A DNA stretch of 64,000 nt, from positions 62,001 to 126,000 of the forward strand of contig NZ_JAZDDH010000004.1 in assembly GCF_037081715.1 (NCBI RefSeq), written 5' to 3'. The stretch is from Halalkalicoccus sp. CG83 (GTDB lineage Archaea; Halobacteriota; Halobacteria; Halobacteriales; Halalkalicoccaceae). Position numbers and translations under genes: made by a program. The notes beneath the pieces are model-generated. The model was not told where the DNA came from and searched no databases. It saw nothing but the letters and a program-made list of their open reading frames with translations. Positions 47,900 through 57,182 of this stretch are shown piece after piece; positions within the stretch are counted from its first letter, which is position 1; the number at the start of each line of letters is the position of its first letter.

Positions 47900-48739
47900 C
47901 TACTCAACCGATTCCCCCGCTCGGTGCAATATCTCCTCTGCCCGGGAGAGGATTGGCGCATCGATCATCTGACCATTCAACTCGAAGACGCCCTTGCCAC
48001 CGGCTTCACTCCTCGCCGAGAGGACTTCTCTCGCCCACGTGATGTCCGTGTCCGACGGAGTGAAGACATCATTGAGCACTGATAGTTGCACAGGATGAAT
48101 AGCGACCTTTCCGTCGAATCCGAAATTGAGTGCTTGTCTCGCATCGGTCCGAAGGCCCTCCAAATTCTCGATATCTGTATACACCGTGTCAATAGTAGCG
48201 ATGGCAGCGGCGGCTCCCGCGACGGCGACTCGGCTTCGAGCGTAGGAGAGATAATTCGTGTCTTCGAGCTTGATAATTCCCATGTCCGCGGTGAAATCCT
48301 CCGCACCAAAGATGATGCCTGTCAGTTGTGGGTGGGTGGCTATCTCTTCGACAGCGGTCAACCCCGCTGCCGTCTCTATGATCGCGATGATTTCCGAGTT
48401 GAGGCCCATCTCGTCAAGTTCATTCGCGGCGTCCTGTATATCTCCAATCGAATCCACCATCGGTACAACGATATTCTCGGGAGCAGTTTCGGCGGTTGCG
48501 AGTGAACTGATGTCCTCTTGACCACCCACTTCGAGCGGGTTTATGCGGACCCAGACCCGCGGTCGTGCATTACTATTCTCGGTTAATACCGTCGAAACTG
48601 CCTTTCTTGCCTCGTCCTTAGCGGTTAGGGCGACTGCGTCTTCCAGATCGAGGATTAAGACGTCGGCGTCACTCTCAAGTGATTTCCGCATCATCGTGAT
48701 CTCGTCACCGGGCGTGAATAGCACTGATCGAGTAGGCAT
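47900..48739 (-). CDS. CitE-like HpcH/HpaI lyase (citryl/malyl/citramalyl-CoA lyase type)
   Basis: A 279-residue TIM-barrel. RSVLFTPGDEITMMRK, then ILDLEDAVALTAKDEAR supplies the metal-binding Glu/Asp; RPRVWVRINP and IIFGAEDFTADMG are also family motifs. Such enzymes split hydroxyacyl-CoAs such as malyl-, beta-methylmalyl- or citramalyl-CoA. The start at 48739 is chosen for the family N-terminus. With the CoA-transferase downstream and hydratases nearby, it would cleave the hydrated CoA ester, giving acetyl-CoA plus an oxoacid. Confidence 0.88.
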   Translation of the reverse strand: MPTRSVLFTPGDEITMMRKSLESDADVLILDLEDAVALTAKDEARKAVSTVLTENSNARPRVWVRINPLEVGGQEDISSLATAETAPENIVVPMVDSIGDIQDAANELDEMGLNSEIIAIIETAAGLTAVEEIATHPQLTGIIFGAEDFTADMGIIKLEDTNYLSYARSRVAVAGAAAAIATIDTVYTDIENLEGLRTDARQALNFGFDGKVAIHPVQLSVLNDVFTPSDTDITWAREVLSARSEAGGKGVFELNGQMIDAPILSRAEEILHRAGESVE

Positions 48740-48795
48740 AGTGCCACAGGGACACACCAAAGCAAAAAACTTCGTATGGATCATATACCAGTTGG

Positions 48796-49089
48796 CTAAA
48801 GCCGCTGAACTAGGATGGTCATCGCTTCGGACAACACGGCGAGATCAAAAAACGGCTCGTTGAAGAAGCCCTGGTCGGCCAGCGCACCGACCATGACTGG
48901 GCTAGCCGCACCGATACCAAATGAGATCGTTCGCAGCAGTCCGAACCCAGCCCCCTGTGTGACATTAGGGAGAATGACGAGCAGATATGACTGTGTGATC
49001 GTCGCGAATCCGAGCGTGGCACTTGAAAGGACGATAATAGCTACCACGGACCAGGGTACATCGGTCAGCGGTAGACAGACCATCGACAT
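48796..49089 (-). pseudogene. MFS transporter C-terminal fragment
   Basis: 97 residues with LGFATITQSYLLVILPN and FGLLRTISFGIGAASPVMVG, closely matching the last 95 residues of the intact transporter at 55082 (LGFAPVTQSHLILALPEN, LGILRTVSFTTGAASPVFVG). Everything before is absent. It is a 5'-deleted paralogue. Confidence 0.8.
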
Positions 49090-49300
49090 GGTTAAGTCTC
49101 CTATAATGACCGTCAGTGATTTTCGAATACCGAACTAATCATATACGCCGCCCGATAGCGGCTGTACCACATCAATTACTCTAATCAGGACTTTTGAACA
49201 CCAATTGATCTTAAACGCCCAAATACCAGCTTCAAATCGGGCTATCTACTCTCCGCACTCGACTAAGAAGTGCTAGTCTGCGTGTCCAACCCCTTCCGTG

Positions 49301-50515
49301 CTACTGACACTCCTTCCGTTGTCCGAGCGCACCGCTCTCCCAGAGCTCGTCGAGTTCAGAGCGAGTGTACCCATACTGCCTGAGTATCTTTTCAGTATGT
49401 TCGCCTACTCGTGGAGGCGCGCGTTTGTGTATTGGACGTATGGATTCAGTAGAGATAGGGGTGAGCAGTGACTTGAACTCCGTATTACCGTCGCTGGTCT
49501 GTGACTTCGCTATGAGACCTGTCGCTTCCAAGTGGGGGTCGTCGACTAAGCTAGATGGATTGTTTACAGGCGCTGCTGGAATCCCTGTATCAATGAGTTG
49601 TAGTACCAATTCATCTCGGTCCCACCTGCGTACCTCGGAGGCAATCGTCTTCGACAGTTCTTCTTTGTGTTCGAGCCGCAATGCTGCGGTCTCATAGTTA
49701 GGATTCGCCAGCAGATCTTCGCGACCGAGTATTGTACAGAGATCAACCCACTGGCCTTCGCTCACAATACCAATGAACGCCCATCGGTCGCATTCGAATT
49801 GGTAGGCATCGTAAACCGCCTGTGAAGGATGTGACGCACCGAGGGGTGGGTGGTCCGCTCCCACGAACTGGGTATACGCAATCCAGTAATTCATCCAGTG
49901 TGAGAGTGACTCAAAGATCCCTGCCGTAATCTTCTGTCCCTCGCCTGTGGCTTTCCGATGACGCAACGCCAGCAGAATACCGACGATCCCATACAGTGCA
50001 CAACTGAAGTCGCCAATAGAGGTTCCTGCCCGTAGCGGTTTCTCTCCTTCCTGACCCGTCATCTGCATGAATCCAGACATTGCCTCTCCGACTACGTCCA
50101 TTCCCGCTCTATCTCCGTATGGGCCGTCATAGAAGCCCTTAATCGACAGATAGATGAGTCCTGGATTGACGGCCGAGAGCGACGCGTACCCCACATTGAG
50201 ATGTTCGGCTGCACCAGGACGGAGGTTCTCAATGACGATGTCCGCGTCTTCAACCAGTTCTGTGTAGATTTCTTGTCCACGGTCGGCTTGCAGATTAATA
50301 GTAATCGATCGCTTGTTCCGGTTGAGTGACTGGAACATCGCGTTGCCAACATTTCCTGCGTGTCGAATCCGATCTCCGTCGCCCGGACGTTCAACCTTGA
50401 TGACCTCGGCACCGAGGTCAGCCAAGACAGCTGTAGCCATTGGACCGGAAACGATCTGTCCGAGTTCAATGACGGTGATATCAGAGAGTGGTTGTCGCTC
50501 ACCTTGTGCTGACAT
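49301..50515 (-). CDS. Family III CoA-transferase, copy 3
   Basis: A 404-residue protein: LSDITVIELGQIVSGPMATA, LGAEVIKVERPGDGDRIRHA, and NRNKRSITINLQ. The catalytic Asp is present in AGMDVVGEAMSGFMQMTG. The domain order is normal. The start at 50515 is chosen over the upstream Met codons to fit family length. It ends near the truncated MFS copy and begins some 550 bases before the nitrile hydratase operon. Confidence 0.9.
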   Translation of the reverse strand: MSAQGERQPLSDITVIELGQIVSGPMATAVLADLGAEVIKVERPGDGDRIRHAGNVGNAMFQSLNRNKRSITINLQADRGQEIYTELVEDADIVIENLRPGAAEHLNVGYASLSAVNPGLIYLSIKGFYDGPYGDRAGMDVVGEAMSGFMQMTGQEGEKPLRAGTSIGDFSCALYGIVGILLALRHRKATGEGQKITAGIFESLSHWMNYWIAYTQFVGADHPPLGASHPSQAVYDAYQFECDRWAFIGIVSEGQWVDLCTILGREDLLANPNYETAALRLEHKEELSKTIASEVRRWDRDELVLQLIDTGIPAAPVNNPSSLVDDPHLEATGLIAKSQTSDGNTEFKSLLTPISTESIRPIHKRAPPRVGEHTEKILRQYGYTRSELDELWESGALGQRKECQ

Positions 50516-50723
50516 ACTATCATTCCTCATCCAGGTCACATAAATCTACGGTCATATAGAATAAACGACAGCGGAGCTATGGCTCTAAGTCTTCGTGATA
50601 TGGTAAAATTTGGCTTTGTTGAAGCTCCATTGTTTATTATTAATTGGTCTGAAATATATTGAGTAGATCTGCAAACCTAACGCTGTTACTTCTATCAGTC
50701 CTCAGTAATTTTGAGTGGATTCA

Positions 50724-50732
50724 TGCTGAATA
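50724..50732 (+). repeat. TGCTGAATA end-like motif, copy 5
   Basis: Exact motif followed by GAAGGCGCG, close to the extended form at 21866. It lies near the change of base composition before the nitrile hydratase operon. Confidence 0.5.
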
Positions 50733-51034
50733 GAAGGCGCGTATTGGTCACGAAGCCACGGAGCAAGACCCAGACTCTTGGACAGAATATTTCGGGATGT
50801 CACCTATCGCCGCATCAATGGCTTCGACTCCTTCCGCTTCACCTACATTGCCCTTTCACTCGAATACCGATCGGGATGGTCAGGACCGAGCGCCGCCCGC
50901 AATGTAGGCCGGGAAGCGAGTCCGCTAGTTGTCCGGAGCTTTTACTCGACGGGATCGACGCGGGGCGGCCACTGGCCTGAAATCCGTCTCGACGGGTCGT
51001 CTGAAGATGTATTCTTTCCCCGTCGACGACAGAC

Positions 51035-51042
51035 TTTTTATT
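51035..51042 (+). promoter_or_regulatory. TATA-like box of nitrile hydratase operon
   Basis: TTTTTATT ends 22 bases before the ATG at 51064, the spacing of a leaderless archaeal promoter. Confidence 0.5.
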
Positions 51043-51063
51043 CGGAACCTTATACTTCAACCG

Positions 51064-51741
51064 ATGAACGGCGTCCACGACATGGGCGGGATGCACGGTT
51101 TCGGTGCCATTGCCACTGACGATACGGCACAGTTTCACGCCGATTGGGAGCGTCTCGTCTTCTCCATGGATAAGGCTGTCAAGGCACAGGAGATCATCAA
51201 TATCGACCAGAAGCGCCACGCGATTGAGCGGATGGGGCAGGCAGAGTACCTGCGCTCGACGTACTTCGAGCGCTGGATGGCGGCCATCGAGATCATGCTC
51301 GCTGAGGAGGGATACCTAACCCCGGACGAGCTCGAAACCCGCCTTGAGGAGGTTCTCGTAGCGGAGGATCCAATGAACGTGGTCCCGAACCGGACGGACC
51401 CGGACCTTGCCGCGAGGATTCGGGAGGCTTTCGAATCCGAGGCGTCGTTCGACCGCGATCCAACGGAACCCGCCTACGAGGAGGGTGAGACCGTCCGAGT
51501 GCGGAACACCCATCCCGAGGGACACACCCGGTGTCCGCGCTACGCCCGCCGCGCAGTGGGTGAGATAGAAACGGTCCACGGAACGTTCATCTACCCAGAC
51601 ACCAACGCTCACGGTGAGGAACGCGCCGAACCGCTGTATACGGTCGGCTTCGACGCCGCCGAACTCTGGAGTATCGACGCCGAGACTCCCAACGACACCG
51701 TCCACATCGATCTCTGGGAACCCTATCTGGAGGAACCATGA
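51064..51741 (+). CDS. nthB: Nitrile hydratase subunit beta
   Basis: A 225-residue protein starting MNGVHDMGGMHGFGAIA, the defining N-terminus of beta subunits. The C-terminal SH3-like barrel has YEEGETVRVRNTHPEGHTR and RCPRYARRAVGEIETVHGTF-type sequence. It pairs with the alpha subunit to hydrate a nitrile to an amide. The start is placed at this Met because the upstream open frame has no family match. It is the first gene of the operon, overlapping alpha by ATGA. The sequence is much GC-richer than the neighbours, suggesting later acquisition. Confidence 0.95.
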   Translation: MNGVHDMGGMHGFGAIATDDTAQFHADWERLVFSMDKAVKAQEIINIDQKRHAIERMGQAEYLRSTYFERWMAAIEIMLAEEGYLTPDELETRLEEVLVAEDPMNVVPNRTDPDLAARIREAFESEASFDRDPTEPAYEEGETVRVRNTHPEGHTRCPRYARRAVGEIETVHGTFIYPDTNAHGEERAEPLYTVGFDAAELWSIDAETPNDTVHIDLWEPYLEEP

Positions 51742-52391
51742 CCCACGATCACAACCACGAACATGACAAGGCATCCCCCAAGGATCCACGACCGCGCGCT
51801 CGCGCGCTCCAGTCGCTACTCGTCGAAAAGGGACTACTTTCGACCGACGCGGTGGACACAGCAATCAGCGCTTACGAGGAGGACATTGGACCGCTCAACG
51901 GTGCGCAGGTCGTCGCCAGCGCCTGGGAGGATCCCGCCTTCAAGCAGCGTCTGCTGGAGGACGCCAACGAGGCGCTCAAGAAGTTCGACTTCGACGTCGG
52001 GATCCAGCACATTGAGGTGGTGGAGAACACCGAGGACGTCCACAACACGGTCGTCTGTACGCTCTGTTCGTGTTACCCGTGGTCGCTTCTGGGCCTGCCG
52101 CCGACGTGGTACAAGTCTCCGGAGTACCGCTCGCGGATGGTCCGGGAACCGCGGGCCGTGCTTTCGGAGTTTGGAGTCGACCTCGACAAGGACACAGCGG
52201 TGAAGGTCTGGGACTCCAGTTCGGAGATCCGATACATGGTGCTTCCCCGACGGCCATCCGGAACGGGAGGCATGAGCGAGGAGGAACTCGCCGACATCGT
52301 CTCCCGGGACGCGATGATCGGCGTCACACGGGTGACGCCCCCGGGTGCAGACGAGGAAACGACAGACGAGGTGGTCCAGACAGATGACTGA
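51738..52391 (+). CDS. nthA: Nitrile hydratase subunit alpha, cobalt type
   Basis: A 217-residue subunit. The metal-binding loop reads VCTLCSCYPW (C107, C110, S111, C112); the Thr108 and the Tyr after the last Cys are marks of the cobalt rather than the iron form. Two of these Cys are normally oxidised. The His-rich N-terminus (MTHDHNHEHD) may bind metal. The start overlaps the beta stop by four bases. The operon ends with the activator, in the usual beta-alpha-activator order of cobalt enzymes. Confidence 0.95.
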   Translation: MTHDHNHEHDKASPKDPRPRARALQSLLVEKGLLSTDAVDTAISAYEEDIGPLNGAQVVASAWEDPAFKQRLLEDANEALKKFDFDVGIQHIEVVENTEDVHNTVVCTLCSCYPWSLLGLPPTWYKSPEYRSRMVREPRAVLSEFGVDLDKDTAVKVWDSSSEIRYMVLPRRPSGTGGMSEEELADIVSRDAMIGVTRVTPPGADEETTDEVVQTDD

Positions 52392-52749
52392 GCGGAACCG
52401 GTTGCTGTCGGACCTGTTCGATTCTAAAGACCGCGACGGTCCGGTCTTCGACGCTCCCTGGCAGGCGCGGGCATTCGGAATCGTCGTCGCGCTTCACGAT
52501 GAGGGCGACGGCTTTGACTGGATGGAGTTTCAGGGGCGGCTCGTAGATGAGGTCGCGGCCGCCGACCCCGACATGGCCCCGGAAGGCGCCCTTGAGGAGG
52601 CCTACTACGAGCAGTGGCTCGCCGCCTTCGAGTGCCTGCTGGTCGAGGAGGGCCTCCTCTCGCCCGAAGAGATAGAGGCCCGCGCCGCCGAGTTTGCACG
52701 AGAAGAACGCACAGCTGAGGAGTTCGTCGACGGCGAGCGCGTACACTGA
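52384..52749 (+). CDS. Nitrile hydratase activator/accessory protein (P14K-like)
   Basis: A 121-residue protein resembling the beta-subunit N-terminus, typical of the cobalt-type activators that carry the alpha subunit during metal loading: PVFDAPWQARAFGIVVALHD, then FDWMEFQGRLVDE and EQWLAAFECLLVEEGLL. It overlaps alpha by eight bases. It is cytoplasmic. Confidence 0.88.
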   Translation: MTERNRLLSDLFDSKDRDGPVFDAPWQARAFGIVVALHDEGDGFDWMEFQGRLVDEVAAADPDMAPEGALEEAYYEQWLAAFECLLVEEGLLSPEEIEARAAEFAREERTAEEFVDGERVH

Positions 52750-53418
52750 ACGGCCGGGAGCTCCATTTCTAGGGGGGTGCCTCTGTCCGGACGCTTTCGA
52801 ACGCTTCCTGTACCCTTAGTCCCCCTCCTATCGATTGGCCTATCTCAGGGGAGAGTCGTCACTCTCGAGGTGGGCGCCCACACCGCGTTTCGAGAGTGAT
52901 TATCGAATAGGGTTCTTACCGAACTGCGTGCAGAGCATAAATCAGATATCATAATAGCTTGAAGATGGAAAAGTAACGTACTACTTTGGGAGATATGTTC
53001 TCTGTATTCAGCACGCTGTTTTTTGACAGCTATTGGGGAGATCGATTGCCGCTCCATTAACTGCTTGACCTGTACGTACCGTTGAAGGTGTCAAATATGT
53101 TATCAAGTAATAATTTCAATCTTTGCTGAAATCTTGCTTGACTAATGCGGTCCACGATGTAGCGTTGCAAGACCCAACCATGGAGCAGTCACAAACCGAT
53201 GGTATATTAGAAAGGTCGGCTCTGTTGAAACCCTCTTCACGTCTTGCGATTTCGTATAGCAAGTGAATTCCACAGCTCTGGTCGTGAACACCACGTAGAA
53301 CCTCTCTCCCGAATGTCAATGGTAAAGGGCTTCAACAAGGCCGAAAGGTCCGTCCCTACAGTAGTCGCGTTTAGACAGCCGAAAGCCGACGGAGCAGACG
53401 TGATTCAGTCGGTAGAAA
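52750..53418. other. Gap after nitrile hydratase operon
   Basis: Composition drops back to AT-rich after about 52900. It holds a scar motif at 53005-53013 and a minus-strand open frame (53116-53319) with SCGIHLLYEIARREEGFNRA, which looks protein-like but is not identified. Confidence 0.35.
53005..53013 (-). repeat. TGCTGAATA end-like motif, copy 6
   Basis: Exact motif on the minus strand, preceded by CG and followed by CAGAGAACATAT. It lies about 250 bases past the nitrile hydratase operon, mirroring copy 5 in front of it in opposite orientation. Confidence 0.55.
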
Positions 53419-54333
53419 TCATTCCGAGAGATCCAGTTCTTCGAACTCATTTGTTCGCATGTATTCGAAGAAGTCGTCAGCGAGTTCAATGAGGCGCTCA
53501 CTGGGCGACCTCTGGAGTAGCTGACCGCTCAGTTCGGTTATATGTGTTATGAATCTCGACGAACATAGGATAAGATCGCTGGATGTATAGAGGTCGTATG
53601 GTGTTAGCGTCGTCACCTCGACCTCAATTCCAAGTGCCCTTGCTCGTTCGAGCAACACTTCACGGGTGATGCCTGCTAGCGTGTACGTCGTTGGCGGCGT
53701 TTTGAAAACGCCGTCCTCGTCAAAGAGCAGTACATTAGCGATATGGGCCTCAGCCACGTGTCCATGTTCATCGAGCAGGATTGCGTGGTCCGCTTCCGTT
53801 CCGACGAGTTCCCGTTCTGCGAGCACGTTGTTGACGTAGCTAGTGCTTTTCATCCGGGGGTCGATTGTCTGTGGCCGTATTGCGGTTGTGGACACAATTC
53901 GCGCCTTCCCGGTCGTCACCTCATCATAACTGAACGTGTTGGCAGACAATTGTTGTGGTATGACGAAGATGATAGGTCCCATGACTGCATTTGTGTTGGC
54001 AATTCCTTGCGGCCCGACGCCTCGCGAGACGATGATCCGGACAACGCCGTATTCCATGGCGCTGGCTTCGAGCGTCTCGACGAGTCTATCAGACAGCGTC
54101 TCCTTCGATAACGGAATCTCGATCTTCATTGCTTTCATCGATCGGAAGAGACGGTCAATGTGGCGATCGATGACGAGTACCTTTCCATCTGACACTGGAA
54201 TCGACTCAAAGACCCCATCGCTGTAGAGGAAGTTCCTGTCGAGAAGCGAAACAGTCGCTTTCTCGGCAGGAATTAATTCACCATCGATGTTCACATATGT
54301 CCCTGCAGCCGTATCGGGAATATCCCAGTCCAT
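53419..54333 (-). CDS. Class IV PLP aminotransferase (branched-chain/D-amino acid type)
   Basis: A 304-residue fold-type IV enzyme. SLLDRNFLYSDGVFESIPV near residue 32, the PLP-binding Lys in DPRMKSTSYVNNVLAERE, and HVAEAHIANVLLF are all characteristic. TLAGITREVLLERA binds the phosphate. Class IV includes IlvE, D-alanine transaminase and aminodeoxychorismate lyase; sequence alone does not decide. In this context a catabolic amino acid transamination is possible, or a branched-chain step related to ilvBN. The start at 54333 (MDWDIPD) matches typical length. Confidence 0.88.
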   Translation of the reverse strand: MDWDIPDTAAGTYVNIDGELIPAEKATVSLLDRNFLYSDGVFESIPVSDGKVLVIDRHIDRLFRSMKAMKIEIPLSKETLSDRLVETLEASAMEYGVVRIIVSRGVGPQGIANTNAVMGPIIFVIPQQLSANTFSYDEVTTGKARIVSTTAIRPQTIDPRMKSTSYVNNVLAERELVGTEADHAILLDEHGHVAEAHIANVLLFDEDGVFKTPPTTYTLAGITREVLLERARALGIEVEVTTLTPYDLYTSSDLILCSSRFITHITELSGQLLQRSPSERLIELADDFFEYMRTNEFEELDLSE

Positions 54334-55081
54334 TGTACTCCGAACGCAAGAGAGGGACTTAATTATTGGTAGGCAGATAGTAGTAGTGTTAAAATACACT
54401 CGATTTCGTGCATTAGATGGTTGAGACCCCTATCTGGACGGTGAGACGAATCATCAAATCAGGCATCGCTTACGAAGATCCGATCCGCTATCTCATTAAG
54501 AGAGGGCGGGAGGTTATTAGGCTAATCTCGCGCTAACCAGCTATATAGCGCATTACATTCACGGACAATCTCAGTTATGCTGCTTGAGTTATTAGAAGTG
54601 CTTAGCGAAGACTAGTAGTGAATCACTGAGAAATGGGCCAGAATCATAACTAATTCTGTGAAGGTGTAGTATTTTCTGAATATTTGTTTCTTAGTTTCTT
54701 GTCAATGCGAGAGTTCTAGCAATCCGATTTTGGTCTACTCGTAACTACCCAATAATACAGTACATCTAATAATATTGAGTGTCTAAATAGAAAATCAATA
54801 CAAATCTATCTGTAAATAAGTAGTTTTACTAGTTTTTCATTTTGAGGACTCCTGATGATGGTCTTTTTGGCGCTCTTCAAGAAGTTGGACGCAGTGTTGT
54901 TCGCATTCATGCAGGCGTTGATATGCGTTAGAGCTCATCAAACTGTTTCCAAGAAACTAGAAGCCTACAATCTGCTTTACCTCGTCTTCAATTGCTGTTA
55001 GAGCACGCTTAGTCTGCTGGAAGTGGTTCTCTTCGCCATCAAGTACTGGCGTGGATTTACTGTAGCGAACACCTGATTTAT
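54334..55081. other. Gap with short open frames
   Basis: AT-rich, no recognised gene. On the minus strand are a possible 33-residue peptide (54837-54938) and, just upstream, an open run ending in KRALTAIEDEVKQIVGF. These may be remnants of one gene. Confidence 0.3.
54837..54938 (-). CDS. Possible 33-residue peptide
   Basis: Begins MSSNAYQRLHECEQHCVQLL, is helical and charged, and has two Cys. No family and no clear promoter. Could be a remnant. Confidence 0.2.
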   Translation of the reverse strand: MSSNAYQRLHECEQHCVQLLEERQKDHHQESSK

Positions 55082-56380
55082 GTGTCGCGCGATCAAGTCC
55101 CGAAACTTCATAGCCTCAGGCAGTCAACTCCGACAGAAGGAGAACATTACGTGCGCCATTTTTCGTTTCTCAAACGTGAAGCACGAAGTCTCTGGAGCGA
55201 CGGCCGCGGACCTATATTACTCGCTATCGCCGCCGGATGGTTCCTCTCAATCGGCACTAGAATGATCTATCCGATATTACTTCCACAGCTTCGGACCGCT
55301 TACGAACTCGACCTCACAGCTGCAGGGCTTCTGCTGACCGTGTTATTCGTTGCCTACGGACTTGGACAATTTCCCGGTGGCATCCTTTCCGACCGTTTCG
55401 GTGAGAGATTACTCCTGATCCTGAGTACTGCCATCTCCGTGTTGACACTTATTTTGATCGTGACTGCACGGTCGACACTAATCCTCTTTCTAGTGACTGC
55501 GCTGTTTGGCGCGGGTGTCGCCCTGTATGCGGTTGCTCGGTACACCATCCTTGTCGATCTCTATCCAGAGCAGGTTGGGGCCGCAAACGGCGTCACGTCG
55601 GCGGCTGCTGACGCCGGACAGTCGCTTCTTCCCCCAGTCGCTGGATTAATCGTCGGCGTCTTCGCCTGGCAGTTTGGCTTCGGATTCGCCATTCCACTGT
55701 TTGTCATCGCAGCGATTGGGCTCTGGTTGGTCGTCCCGTCGAAGCCACCCGATCCTCCAACACACGAAACATCAATGCTTGAGACAGCGGAAGATGTCCT
55801 CTTGGGACTGCGTGGCTTACCAGTCGTCTATGGGACAGGGACGCTCCTGCTCGGAGTCTCGATCTGGCAGGCGGTTACGGGGTTTTATCCGACCTACCTG
55901 ATAGAGGTGAAAGCGCTATCAGGAACACTCGCCAGTGTATTGTTCGGCCTATTTTTTGCGTTGGGCGTCGTCATTCAACCTGTATCGGGTGCTGCCTATG
56001 ATCGTATCGGGATCAGCTGGTCACTCCTGTTCGTAATGGGTATCTCCGGTATCGGGCTCATGCTCCTACCATTGCTTGAGGGGTTTTGGCCACTTGTGGG
56101 CGTCACGATCCTCCTGAGCACGCTGCTTGGGTTCGCCCCGGTCACCCAGTCACACCTCATTCTGGCGCTCCCTGAGAATATTCAGGGAACGGGGCTTGGT
56201 ATTCTCCGGACAGTCTCGTTCACGACCGGTGCGGCCAGCCCAGTCTTCGTCGGCGCCGCGGCCGATCGAGGATACTTCGATGAAGCCTTTTGGGCGCTCG
56301 CCGTTCTGGCAGGCTTGACGGTCATTCTCGGTATGATAACGCCAGAAGCTAATGATGATGTACATCATTCCTCGAACTGA
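55082..56380 (+). CDS. MFS transporter
   Basis: A 432-residue protein with 12 predicted helices. The loop 2-3 signature reads GQFPGGILSDRFGERLLL, typical of the major facilitator superfamily; the central loop (about residues 225-245) is charged. The start used is a GTG at 55082; a later start is possible because the first 40 residues are hydrophilic. It probably moves an organic acid or other small compound. A truncated paralogue lies at 48796. Confidence 0.9.
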   Translation: MSRDQVPKLHSLRQSTPTEGEHYVRHFSFLKREARSLWSDGRGPILLAIAAGWFLSIGTRMIYPILLPQLRTAYELDLTAAGLLLTVLFVAYGLGQFPGGILSDRFGERLLLILSTAISVLTLILIVTARSTLILFLVTALFGAGVALYAVARYTILVDLYPEQVGAANGVTSAAADAGQSLLPPVAGLIVGVFAWQFGFGFAIPLFVIAAIGLWLVVPSKPPDPPTHETSMLETAEDVLLGLRGLPVVYGTGTLLLGVSIWQAVTGFYPTYLIEVKALSGTLASVLFGLFFALGVVIQPVSGAAYDRIGISWSLLFVMGISGIGLMLLPLLEGFWPLVGVTILLSTLLGFAPVTQSHLILALPENIQGTGLGILRTVSFTTGAASPVFVGAAADRGYFDEAFWALAVLAGLTVILGMITPEANDDVHHSSN

Positions 56381-57182
56381 CCGGATGGTGATCAGCGTAT
56401 TTTGCTCAGTGAGACACTGAATTACATGCAGTTCAGCTGAATGGTTAGCTTAGTATGAATGAAACGAAATAAATGATTACGCACCAGTTGTCAGATGTGG
56501 CATACTTAGAAATGACTGAGGTGCTCAGACGCTAACCGCCGCAAGAGCGGGCCAATCCTCCAACACGATGTCGTCTCAATTTCCCGAACTCGGTTGTTCA
56601 TCCGATACCGTTACACTTAGATTCATTCCTTGAGCGTCGATTGGCGGCTCTACCCAAGGGCCCTGCATGAAAGGCCACTCTCCGACAACGATTGTCCAGG
56701 AAGAGTACCCCCCACTGCTATTCATCTTCTCGAAACATGAAAATGTGGTCTGGATCGTACTGTGTACGATAAAGTGATTTCCACCGTCTGAGGCCTTGAA
56801 CAGTCTCTACTGGGTCTCGCTGCATTTCTCTGTTACAGATTGTGATCTCTTCGATAATCGGTGTGTGAGGATCGAACGCTATCCCAACGTATTTGCTAAT
56901 GATTCTGATGAGACGCTCTCTGCCTATGCGATAGCCCAAGAGGGGACTCTCTCCTGTCCGAACAATCCTTCAGATTGCCCAAGACGGTGAATAGGATTAC
57001 GAGTATCGGAGCTTCGTTGATCATATTGTGTATCCTACGGCCGCGGATACAGATGTTGCGCCGATCAAATTACCAGAATCGGATCCCATTAATAGTAGAG
57101 CGGCCAAATGTACCGTCTGATATACATCCATTTTCAGCGTGCAAAAGGTACTTATGGATATTTAGCGTGCTACTCTCTTACA
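56381..57182. other. Gap with remnants upstream of Zn-ADH
   Basis: Contains minus-strand pieces: an open end GEWPFMQGPWVEPPIDAQG (about 56576-56712) and the FAD-oxidase-like tail listed separately. The Zn-ADH promoter lies near 57152-57165 (TTATGGATATTTAG). Confidence 0.35.
56718..56939 (-). pseudogene. Possible FAD-linked oxidase C-terminal fragment
   Basis: 73 codons ending RRWKSLYRTQYDPDHIFMF, resembling the C-terminal (berberine-bridge-like) end of FAD-binding oxidoreductases, where L-x-x-x-Y-D-P-D-N-x-F is conserved. The rest of the gene is missing. The assignment is tentative. Confidence 0.35.

Larger units (their letters stand above)
50516..51063. other. Gap before nitrile hydratase
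   Basis: Contains a TGCTGAATA motif (50724-50732). From about 50780 on, composition becomes GC-rich, as in the nitrile hydratase genes, and short plus-strand frames are open, for example YRRINGFDSFRFTYIALSLE; this could be a remnant brought in with the operon. No family assigned. Confidence 0.35.
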
